Below are positions 1 through 5,155 of a stretch of 5,155 nucleotides of DNA, one piece after another. Source of the DNA: Candidatus Kaiserbacteria bacterium (lineage in GTDB: Bacteria; Patescibacteriota; Minisyncoccia; Phycocordibacterales; UBA918). How positions within the stretch are numbered: position 1 is the stretch's first letter; each line of letters begins with the position of its first letter. The notes below the pieces were generated by a model. The model was not told the DNA's origin and did not search any database. It saw only the letters and a program-made list of their open reading frames with translations. The DNA is taken from positions 1 to 5,155 of the forward strand of contig QKBW01000009.1 of NCBI GenBank assembly GCA_003245875.1, given 5' to 3'. The position numbers and the translations under genes are program-made.

Positions 1-3
1 GCT

Positions 4-9
4 ATTATA
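4..9 (-). promoter_or_regulatory. Perfect TATAAT on the minus strand at the left edge
   Basis: Read on the minus strand, 9 to 4 is TATAAT, an exact -10 consensus, lying beyond the yvcK stop and the candidate terminator. No convincing -35 box is found at 16-18 bases; a TTGTCA exists but 21 bases away, too far. By analogy with the two leaderless promoters at 1060-1152, it could serve a minus-strand gene starting a few bases outside the window. Confidence 0.35.
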
Positions 10-21
10 GCGCGCATATTA

Positions 22-56
22 AAATATAAGTGACAACTGCCCACACTTTTATATTT
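22..56 (-). terminator. Possible AT-rich terminator hairpin at the yvcK 3' end
   Basis: An inverted repeat joins AAATATAAGTG at 22-32 with CACTTTTATATTT at 44-56: 11 base pairs with a two-base bulge around an 11-base loop. It overlaps the yvcK stop codon at 49-51. On the minus strand the descending arm is T-rich (ATATTT), which could help release. The stem has only two G-C pairs and lacks a clean run of T after it, so it is a weak candidate. Confidence 0.3.
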
Positions 57-1053
57 CAAGGAGTGAGACAATCGTGGCTGCCAGCTTTTCTGAATCATGT
101 CGCACCAAACTACGACGCAAGACATCACCGCTTTGCAACCGCACTGCCTCTTTTGCTGTAAAGTCCCCCGACACAATGGTACAAGTTCCATCTATGCAGT
201 TTGCCTGCAGAGGACGCTCACCCTGTGCTCCATACTTCTCTAGAAGTTCTTCTGGAATACTACCGGTATTCACCAACACCGTGTCTGGTACTCGCTGTAT
301 ATAACGCGAAATCTCCGCTAAGTGCTCAGCGGCATCCATACCCTGTGTCTGCCCAACCTTCGTCATCAAATTGGAAACATAGACCAACTGCGCCTCTGTC
401 TCTTTAAGCGCAGTCGCCACCCCAGCAACCACACAGTTGGCTAGTACACTCGTATACAGATCACCCGGCCCCAACACAACCATATCAGCAGCAGTAATAG
501 CCGCCACTGCACGCGGGTTTGCGCTCACGAGCGGTCGCACCGATAGTGCGGATATTTTATGCACTGCTCGCTCTGGTTCCGGCTCATCAATCGCATGCTC
601 CCCCACTATTTCTAGTCCGTCGTCATACATGGCTACTAAGTGTGTTGGTTCTGTGGCTACTGGTAGCACCGTTCCTTGTACTCCCAGCACCTGCGCCGCA
701 GCTTCAATAGCCGCTTCTTCAGTACCCAAAATGTCCGTGAGTGCCACCAAGAGGAGGTTGCCAACATTATGCCCCTCCAAACCAGACCCCCTGTCAAACC
801 GGTGCATAAAGAGCTGTCGCACCAACTCTTCGTGATTATCGGTTGTCCGCGCAAGGGCTGTCAGTGCCATCCGCACATCACCAACCGGCAGCTGTCCAAA
901 CTCATCACGCAGTCGCCCCGTCGATCCTCCGGAGTCAGCCATCGTTACAACCGCCGTGATATCAAGCACATCCTGATACTGTTTTAACCCACGCAGGATG
1001 GTATGCGTCCCTGTACCTCCCCCAATCACTACCACCCGTTTCTTTATCTGCAT
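49..1053 (-). CDS. yvcK: YvcK-family UDP-sugar-binding regulatory protein (gluconeogenesis factor, CofD-like fold)
   Basis: The product has 334 residues, close to the usual 310-340 for YvcK proteins. Family motifs are seen in order: GGGTG at residues 11-15 (nucleotide-binding loop after the first beta strand), MADSGGSTGRLR at 38-49, PVGDVRMAL at 56-64, GHNVGN at 94-99, GPGDLYTS at 195-202 and NLMTKVGQT at 228-236. These point to YvcK rather than true CofD phospholactate transferases. Characterised members (Bacillus YvcK, mycobacterial CuvA) bind UDP-GlcNAc and are needed for growth on gluconeogenic carbon sources and for normal cell shape; no enzymatic reaction is firmly established. No signal peptide or membrane segment is visible, so it should be cytoplasmic. 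A reading frame 14 codons longer exists, but I chose the ATG at 1053 because the glycine-rich strand follows directly and an extended -10 box lies 7 bases upstream, which fits a leaderless message. The stop is TAA. It is transcribed away from the glycan operon. Family call is firm; physiological role here is inferred. Confidence 0.95.
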   Translation of the reverse strand: MQIKKRVVVIGGGTGTHTILRGLKQYQDVLDITAVVTMADSGGSTGRLRDEFGQLPVGDVRMALTALARTTDNHEELVRQLFMHRFDRGSGLEGHNVGNLLLVALTDILGTEEAAIEAAAQVLGVQGTVLPVATEPTHLVAMYDDGLEIVGEHAIDEPEPERAVHKISALSVRPLVSANPRAVAAITAADMVVLGPGDLYTSVLANCVVAGVATALKETEAQLVYVSNLMTKVGQTQGMDAAEHLAEISRYIQRVPDTVLVNTGSIPEELLEKYGAQGERPLQANCIDGTCTIVSGDFTAKEAVRLQSGDVLRRSLVRHDSEKLAATIVSLLEI

Positions 1054-1059
1054 TGCCAA

Positions 1060-1068
1060 ACTATAACA
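1060..1068 (-). promoter_or_regulatory. Extended -10 promoter of yvcK (leaderless)
   Basis: Read on the minus strand this is TGTTATAGT, an extended -10 element (TG, one base, then TATAGT, one mismatch from TATAAT). Six bases (TTGGCA) separate it from the ATG of yvcK, so a start site at the normal distance falls on the A of the ATG. No good -35 hexamer is seen upstream, which is usual for extended -10 promoters. No ribosome binding site can fit between this box and the start codon. Confidence 0.65.
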
Positions 1069-1124
1069 GCCTAGACCGTAAAAAAGTAACCGCACCTACA
1101 AACCTCAATACGACGGCTCAAACT

Positions 1125-1152
1125 TTGAATATCATTAGCTACACCTTATACT
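1125..1152 (+). promoter_or_regulatory. Promoter of the glycan operon, -35 and -10 boxes (leaderless)
   Basis: TTGAAT at 1125-1130 and TATACT at 1147-1152 are separated by 16 bases; each differs from the sigma70 consensus at only one or two positions. The ATG of the first methyltransferase begins at 1161, 8 bases past the -10 box, so transcription is expected to begin at or within about two bases of the start codon. This is the only good promoter seen ahead of the plus-strand genes and probably drives all of them. It also decides the start: the TTG at 1053 in the same frame lies well upstream of this promoter. Confidence 0.65.
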
Positions 1153-1160
1153 TGTCACAT

Positions 1161-1964
1161 ATGTTATTACACAAGATCTCCCGGATACCACGTTCAATTA
1201 AGCGTGACGGATTTATCTATACCCTCAAACGTTCTCTGGCTTGGATTATTAGTCACTCACCTCTGGCGTACCGTCTGTCGTTTCCTTACTATAAAAACAT
1301 CCGACTACTCTTTACACCGAGCATGCTCACCTACCGTGTGTTTGCTGAACGTCAAACACGACTAGGAGACGTACAAACACTTGAGGAACATATCGAACCC
1401 GGTGCCACTGTTATTGACATCGGGGCCAACGCTGGCACCCTTACACTAGTAGCAGCAGCCCTTACAGGAAACACTGGTAAAGTACTCGCTTTTGAACCAT
1501 CACCAAAATTTGCTAATATCATTCAAAAAAATATTGTTTTAAATCATCTTGAGTCCATTGTGACTGTACATCAAGTTGCACTTGGTGCATCAGAAGGCCA
1601 AGTATATTTAAATGAAAATGTGACTGACGACACTACCAACTACGTGAGCAACTCAGGCACAGCCGTACCACTAAATACCCTAGATTCTTTCACGGAAAAT
1701 CTTAATCAAATTGACTTTTTGAAGATGGACGCAGAGGGATCTGAGTACGACATACTTATCGGAGCACCAGAAACTCTAAAGAAAACAAAGGTGCTACTCT
1801 TTGAAATCTGCAATAAAACATTGGCACGAAAAAATATTGACATGCAAGCGCTCTACGATCTTCTGAACGCATCCTTTGACCTCTACCACAAAAACAGCAA
1901 GGAGCCATTTGTTTTTGACCCTAGTATCAACTACAACACTGATTTACTTGGCTATCATAAATAA
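1161..1964 (+). CDS. FkbM-family SAM-dependent methyltransferase (first of three)
   Basis: The product has 267 residues. It carries a class I Rossmann methyltransferase domain of the FkbM type: VIDIGANAG at 84-92 (motif I, SAM glycine loop), AFEPSP around 110-115 (end of strand 2, with the acidic Glu112 expected to bind the SAM ribose) and KMDAEGSEYDIL from 188 (the FkbM signature KxDxEGxE, with Asp190 and Glu192). FkbM enzymes O-methylate hydroxyls, often on sugars or polyketides; in a glycan locus a sugar substrate is most likely. Residues 1-75 are basic and contain a moderately hydrophobic stretch near 25-45, which could bring it to the membrane. A TTG at 1053 would extend the frame by 36 codons into the yvcK start; I reject it because the promoter lies between, and those codons resemble no domain. 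No Shine-Dalgarno sequence is present. It is the first gene of the operon, 8 bases before the next. The exact substrate is unknown. Confidence 0.88.
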   Translation: MLLHKISRIPRSIKRDGFIYTLKRSLAWIISHSPLAYRLSFPYYKNIRLLFTPSMLTYRVFAERQTRLGDVQTLEEHIEPGATVIDIGANAGTLTLVAAALTGNTGKVLAFEPSPKFANIIQKNIVLNHLESIVTVHQVALGASEGQVYLNENVTDDTTNYVSNSGTAVPLNTLDSFTENLNQIDFLKMDAEGSEYDILIGAPETLKKTKVLLFEICNKTLARKNIDMQALYDLLNASFDLYHKNSKEPFVFDPSINYNTDLLGYHK

Positions 1965-1972
1965 CTAAATGT

Positions 1973-2818
1973 ATGAAAAAGAAACTTGGAAACTGGATAC
2001 ATGTTATAACGCATACCAGAACAGTGTCAGGCCCTTTTTTGTACTTCCAGCTCTCATATTTCACGTTCACATTCGTTACGGCCTTAGGAAGGTTAAAAAT
2101 TATCAAAACACACAAGCTACGAACCACTCTCGAACAAAGGCTGGACAAAGAAATTACCATCAAAAATGAACTCGGCACTTTTTCAGTGAACCCGAAGAAT
2201 GATTCGCTCACCAAATCAATCACCTCATTTGAGTCATCTCATCAAGAATGGATAAACACCCCCGCAACCAAAGAAATCTTCATCGATATCGGTGCAAACA
2301 TCGGTTTTTACTCCATCCTTGCACTTAAGAAATACGGCTACCGAAAAGCGTATGCGTTTGAGCCAAGTCCAGAAACCTTCAGCCGGCTCTCTAGAAACAT
2401 AGAGCTCAATGAGCTTACTCAAAAAATGTTTCCCTTTGCAGTTGGGATTAGCGACACCGAGTCAACTGCCGAGCTAGAAGTAAAAGCATCTCACACCGGG
2501 GCCAGCTCTTTTGTAAAAACTGGTAGTCCAGAAAACTCGGTTGTCACAGTGCCCGTAACTCCGTTTGACGACTTCTTGAAAACACACAATATTTCCCCTG
2601 CACATATTTCATTTATCAAAATTGATATCGAAGGATACGAATACTTTGCTCTGCAAGGAATGAAGGAGACTCTTACACAAGCAAACCCGGGCACCTGTCT
2701 CTTTATTGAAATCCATCCTCGCGCCTCCGATGCTGAGCAGAGTCACGAACTCATTAAACAACTTAGCTTCACACTCAAAAAACAATCACCACAGCACAAC
2801 TTCTTGTACGTAAAATAA
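1973..2818 (+). CDS. FkbM-family SAM-dependent methyltransferase (second of three)
   Basis: The product has 281 residues. Motifs are FIDIGANIG at 103-111 (SAM glycine loop), AFEPSP at 128-133 and KIDIEGYEY at 216-224 (FkbM signature with Asp218 and Glu220), followed by a FIEIHP strand near the C-terminus. The family performs SAM-dependent O-methylation, here probably of a glycan. The N-terminal 100 residues differ from the other two copies: a basic start (MKKK) is followed by an aromatic, hydrophobic stretch at about 21-38 that may be a membrane anchor or a buried helix. Start choice: ATG at 1973, 8 bases after the previous stop; an ATG at 1969 lies in another frame that ends after 66 codons. 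There is no Shine-Dalgarno sequence, so translation is probably coupled to the upstream gene. It is clearly diverged from its neighbours, so this is not a recent tandem duplication. Substrate position unknown. Confidence 0.88.
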   Translation: MKKKLGNWIHVITHTRTVSGPFLYFQLSYFTFTFVTALGRLKIIKTHKLRTTLEQRLDKEITIKNELGTFSVNPKNDSLTKSITSFESSHQEWINTPATKEIFIDIGANIGFYSILALKKYGYRKAYAFEPSPETFSRLSRNIELNELTQKMFPFAVGISDTESTAELEVKASHTGASSFVKTGSPENSVVTVPVTPFDDFLKTHNISPAHISFIKIDIEGYEYFALQGMKETLTQANPGTCLFIEIHPRASDAEQSHELIKQLSFTLKKQSPQHNFLYVK

Positions 2819-2846
2819 GGAAACTCTCGAACAGAAATGAACCACT

Positions 2847-3647
2847 ATGGAAAACTGTAAAAAAGTATCAAAACTTTTTTGGGGTGGACTCACATACCAT
2901 CCAGTAGCGTTTCTTTCATTTCTACTACATATACCTATTCCAACCAAACAGTACCCCCTCAACAAAATGAGTCACAACGAAGTCATCACTGCTATCTCAC
3001 AAGGTAAATCATTCATACGTTTTGGAGACGGTGAAGTGATGCTACTTACCGGTAGAGACATTTACTTTCAAAAAACAAATCGCCAGCTGGCGAAAAAATT
3101 GTCCTCCATTTTAAAAAACTACACCCCTACCTGTCCATACATTATTGGCATCCCGTCCAGCATAATCACTGTTCCATACAAAACACTAACCAAAAAAGAA
3201 CGTCGTGTTTGGAGATTGTACCGCAGTGTTTTCCCGTTCTTTTTCAAACAAGATGTACCCTATGCACCACTCACTTTTTTCTATCTCAAAGACAGATTCA
3301 AAAAAGAAATTGCCCCCCTGCTGATAAACTGCCACGTGATTTGTGTAAGTAATACTCAGGTGCTCAGCACAGAATTAAAAACTTACATGGATGATACTTT
3401 TTCTTCCACCACATACGTGATCACTCCCGCACAGAACGCAGACTCGCAAGAAGACTCAATACGCACAGAAATAGATCAAGCATGCAGTAAAAACAATAAC
3501 CTTCCAGTAACCATTCTGTTTGCTGCAGGTCCAGCTTCTAAGGTATTGGCATACGAATACATGAAAAAAGGTATACAATGTCTCGACCTCGGCCACGGTA
3601 TGGAAGTCATCACCTCAAGCAAAGACCGAAACAGTAAGATGCTTTAA
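2847..3647 (+). CDS. GT-D fold glycosyltransferase (DUF1792 type)
   Basis: The product has 266 residues. The domain begins near residue 43 with the NEVITAI helix, followed by IRFGDGE at 57-63. This matches the RFGDGE signature of the GT-D fold, whose Asp-x-Glu (Asp61, Glu63 here) is thought to bind the metal and sugar nucleotide. The C-terminal half keeps the family's second hallmark, an AAGPASKVLAYE segment at 226-237 followed by LDLGHGME at 246-253. The characterised relative is the dGT1 domain in streptococcal Fap1 glycosylation, which transfers glucose from UDP-glucose; donor and acceptor here are unknown. Residues 1-42 form an extension with an aromatic, hydrophobic stretch that could touch the membrane. 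The ATG at 2847 is the earliest possible start because an in-frame TGA lies just upstream; an internal ATG at 2967 would leave the domain almost at the N-terminus. No good Shine-Dalgarno is seen. The gene ends TAATAG, a tandem stop, 20 bases before the next gene. Confidence 0.85.
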   Translation: MENCKKVSKLFWGGLTYHPVAFLSFLLHIPIPTKQYPLNKMSHNEVITAISQGKSFIRFGDGEVMLLTGRDIYFQKTNRQLAKKLSSILKNYTPTCPYIIGIPSSIITVPYKTLTKKERRVWRLYRSVFPFFFKQDVPYAPLTFFYLKDRFKKEIAPLLINCHVICVSNTQVLSTELKTYMDDTFSSTTYVITPAQNADSQEDSIRTEIDQACSKNNNLPVTILFAAGPASKVLAYEYMKKGIQCLDLGHGMEVITSSKDRNSKML

Positions 3648-3667
3648 TAGGGTATACCATAGACACA

Positions 3668-4531
3668 ATGAACTCGCTACGACTCGCAATCAAAAGATAT
3701 TTTCCGAATATATACATACGTATCCGTCGTATTTTTTTTAGATACGTCATAAAACTACGTAACCATCGTGCTACATATTTTACACAACCAATTTTTAAGA
3801 ACATCTCTACCAATGGTCAACACTTTACTATAAAGCTTGATCCTCAAAATGGTTTTGTGGATCGTAATATTTTTACAGCTGGTGTCTACGAGCCAGATAT
3901 TCTTGCGGTTATTAAAGACTATTTACCTAGTGGTGGCACGTATGTAGATATTGGTACAAACATTGGTCAGCACGCGTTATTCGCTGCTTCAGTAGTGGGT
4001 CCACAAGGTCGGGTCATTGCTTTTGAACCCATTCCTCGCCTGGTTACACAATTTTCAGAATCTATAACAATTAATCAATTTACTGATCGCATCACCATCC
4101 ATACAGTTGGTTGTAGTGATCGCACTGAGCAACAAACCCTCAAAATCATGAGTAGCAATGTAGGTGGGTCGAGCCTACATGAAACAAAAATCGACAGTGA
4201 CACATCACTCACCATCAATCTCGCACCAGCCGATACTTACCTTAGTAAGGAACAAAAAATTGACTTAATTAAAATTGATACTGAGGGGCACGAATACGAG
4301 GTATTTGAGGGACTCAAAAACACCATCGCACGTACAAAACCAACCATCATCTTTGAGTATTCTCCAACCTTCCGACACGACATCGAACCAATAAGAACCT
4401 TTGACGTACTTCAAGAAAACCACTATCGTTACTTTGACTTAGAAGATGGACACAAAGAAATCACTGATCTATCAAACTGGGTAGCCAACTTCAAAAAACG
4501 ACAGACAAACCTTCTGTGTATTCCAAACTAA
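3668..4531 (+). CDS. FkbM-family SAM-dependent methyltransferase (third of three)
   Basis: The product has 287 residues and is the most typical FkbM protein of the three. A segment before the domain (VDRNIFTAGVYEPD, about 64-77) matches the usual FkbM lead-in. It is followed by YVDIGTNIG at 92-100 (SAM loop, with Thr97 where the other copies have Ala), AFEPIP at 118-123 and KIDTEGHEYEV at 202-212 (signature residues Asp204 and Glu206). A FEYSP strand follows near residue 237. The first 35 residues are rich in Arg, Lys, Tyr and Phe, forming a basic aromatic helix that may sit on the membrane surface. The expected role is O-methylation of a glycan. The ATG at 3668 has no Shine-Dalgarno sequence. 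The gene ends TAA two bases before the flippase ATG, so the two are almost certainly co-transcribed and translationally coupled. Parts of it are noticeably AT-rich compared with yvcK. Confidence 0.9.
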   Translation: MNSLRLAIKRYFPNIYIRIRRIFFRYVIKLRNHRATYFTQPIFKNISTNGQHFTIKLDPQNGFVDRNIFTAGVYEPDILAVIKDYLPSGGTYVDIGTNIGQHALFAASVVGPQGRVIAFEPIPRLVTQFSESITINQFTDRITIHTVGCSDRTEQQTLKIMSSNVGGSSLHETKIDSDTSLTINLAPADTYLSKEQKIDLIKIDTEGHEYEVFEGLKNTIARTKPTIIFEYSPTFRHDIEPIRTFDVLQENHYRYFDLEDGHKEITDLSNWVANFKKRQTNLLCIPN

Positions 4532-4533
4532 CC

Positions 4534-5155
4534 ATGAAACAAACCATTCACCTTCTCCTACAGAGAATCCAAAAACACACCAAAACTGATATGCGCTACC
4601 TGGCGCATGGCGGTTTTTGGCTTGCAACGTGGTACATCATTCAAATTGCTAGTGGTACCATTGCAACCATCGTTCTTGCAAATCTTCTCACCAAAGAAGA
4701 CATGGGGGTCTATCAATTTGTACTAACAGTTGCCGGCATTCTTTCCACCTTCACCCTTTCTGGCATCGGTGTTGCCATGACCCGTGGTGTTGCTAAAGGA
4801 AACGACGGACTTCTCCGCGGTGCCGTTCGCATTAAACTTAAATGGAGTCTAGCAATCACACTTAGTGCGGGGATAATTGCTCTGTACTATTTCTATATGG
4901 ACAACAGCATGCTGGGTCTCTCTTTTTTAATTGTTGGTGCCTTCTCACCTTTCATTGAGAGTTTCAAAATGTATGAAAACTTTCTCAATGGCAAAGAAGC
5001 CTTCAAGGAAGGCGTGACCCTTGGCGCATGGCGGAAGCCATTACCACTCATTGCAACCATTATCACAGCCCTGATCTATCCAGAACCACTTGCACTTGTA
5101 GCTGCGTACTTTGTAAGTAATGCTCTATCATTTTTCTTGGTCTACCGAAGTGTAC
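4534..5155 (+). CDS. Wzx-like oligosaccharide flippase, N-terminal part (cut by right edge)
   Basis: An open frame of 207 codons runs from the ATG at 4534 to the window end with no stop. After a basic, amphipathic start come hydrophobic segments at about 28-52, 59-82, 104-121, 126-141 and a region from 170 to 204 that probably holds two more. The opening (GGFWLATWYIIQIASG, then VLANLLTKEDMGVYQFVLTVAGIL) is the arrangement of the polysaccharide transporter/MOP flippase superfamily, in which helix 1 is followed by an LxxxDxGxY-like loop before helix 2. The GKEAFKEG stretch near 153-160 resembles the cytoplasmic loop where these proteins often read GxxxF. Full-length members have 400-500 residues and 12-14 helices, so a little under half is present. 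Wzx proteins move undecaprenyl- or other lipid-linked glycans across the inner membrane. The start is 2 bases after the previous stop. MurJ-like or other MOP members are less likely given the glycosyltransferase and methyltransferase neighbours. Confidence 0.85.
   Translation, partial: MKQTIHLLLQRIQKHTKTDMRYLAHGGFWLATWYIIQIASGTIATIVLANLLTKEDMGVYQFVLTVAGILSTFTLSGIGVAMTRGVAKGNDGLLRGAVRIKLKWSLAITLSAGIIALYYFYMDNSMLGLSFLIVGAFSPFIESFKMYENFLNGKEAFKEGVTLGAWRKPLPLIATIITALIYPEPLALVAAYFVSNALSFFLVYRSV
4569..4620 (+). repeat. Nested inverted repeat early in the flippase gene
   Basis: ATGCGC at 4591-4596 and GCGCAT at 4603-4608 form a perfect 6-base-pair stem with a TACCTG loop. Outside it, GTTTTTGG at 4613-4620 can pair perfectly with CCAAAAAC at 4569-4576, or with one bulge to CCAAAAC at 4580-4586. 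The whole structure lies within codons 12-29 of the flippase. It could form in the message and slow or gate translation, or it could be chance; no T-run follows, so it is not a standard terminator. Confidence 0.35.

Noticed and set aside
74..987. Several plus-strand open frames of 63-132 codons antisense to yvcK
   Set aside because: They overlap one another and a well-conserved gene, contain no recognisable motifs, and arise from the codon pattern of the opposite strand.
1054..1095. 14-codon upstream extension of yvcK
   Set aside because: It crosses the extended -10 box, adds residues unlike the family, and the ATG at 1053 directly precedes the conserved glycine-rich strand.
1053..1160. TTG-initiated extension of the first methyltransferase by 36 codons
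   Set aside because: It would start inside the yvcK start codon region and spans the -35 and -10 boxes; the extra residues resemble no domain and the ATG at 1161 fits the promoter spacing.
1927..2694. Minus-strand open frames of 62-98 codons opposite the second methyltransferase
   Set aside because: They are antisense to a clear FkbM domain, with no motif or promoter of their own.
2837..2860. Seven-codon mini-frame overlapping the GT-D start
   Set aside because: It is short enough to arise by chance. AAGGAAA lies 13 bases upstream, but nothing suggests a leader peptide, such as codon runs or an attenuator hairpin.
3610..3813. Minus-strand 67-codon frame across the GT-D/third methyltransferase junction
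   Set aside because: It lies antisense to two supported genes, with no promoter signal or recognisable domain.
4158..4180. Perfect 7-base-pair inverted repeat ATGTAGG/CCTACAT with a 9-base loop
   Set aside because: It is inside the coding region of the third methyltransferase with no T-run, no gene boundary nearby and no second copy, so chance is the best explanation.
1..5155. CRISPR array, tRNA, rRNA, insertion sequence or attachment site
   Set aside because: Reading both strands showed no regularly spaced direct repeats, no tRNA-like cloverleaf, no transposase motifs and no terminal inverted repeats.
1..5155. Alternative genetic code (TGA read as glycine), as in some CPR lineages
   Set aside because: All five complete genes end in TAA and none contains an in-frame TGA, so there is no evidence of recoding.

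Overview
The window is bacterial. The leftmost gene, on the minus strand, encodes a YvcK-family protein, a UDP-sugar-binding regulator of carbon and cell-envelope metabolism. A 107-base divergent promoter region separates it from a tightly packed plus-strand operon. That operon runs FkbM-type methyltransferase, a second FkbM-type methyltransferase, a GT-D fold glycosyltransferase (DUF1792 type), a third FkbM-type methyltransferase, and the first 207 codons of a Wzx-like polysaccharide flippase cut by the right edge. Gaps between the plus-strand genes are 8, 28, 20 and 2 bases. This looks like part of a surface-glycan (exopolysaccharide, capsule or glycoprotein glycan) locus whose sugars carry several O-methyl groups.

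Taxonomy cannot be fixed from the sequence alone. None of the six visible start codons has a convincing Shine-Dalgarno sequence. The two genes facing away from each other at 1053/1161 each have a sigma70-like -10 box placed so that transcription would begin at or within a base or two of the A of the ATG, so both are predicted to be leaderless. All five visible stops are TAA, and no TGA is read through, so the standard code is enough. The YvcK motif wording (DSGGSTGRLRDEFG, then PVGDVRMALTALA), the leaderless layout and the FkbM-rich glycan operon fit an uncultivated lineage such as the Patescibacteria (CPR). I hold that only as a weak inference.

Region by region: 1-48 holds a possible AT-rich terminator hairpin and a perfect TATAAT on the minus strand that may serve a gene just off the left edge. 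49-1053 is yvcK. 1054-1160 carries the two divergent promoters. 1161-4531 holds three methyltransferases and one glycosyltransferase. 4534-5155 is the start of the flippase. Base composition changes along the window: sampled 60-base lines are about 50-58% G+C in yvcK, about 32% in parts of the glycosyltransferase and third methyltransferase, and about 43-53% in the flippase. This suggests the middle genes have a different history.

How the genes may work together (inference): the GT-D enzyme adds a sugar to a lipid-linked or protein-linked glycan, the three methyltransferases O-methylate it at different positions, and the flippase moves the lipid-linked unit across the membrane. YvcK proteins respond to UDP-GlcNAc, so the neighbouring regulator could link precursor supply to this pathway, but the sequence does not prove that link.
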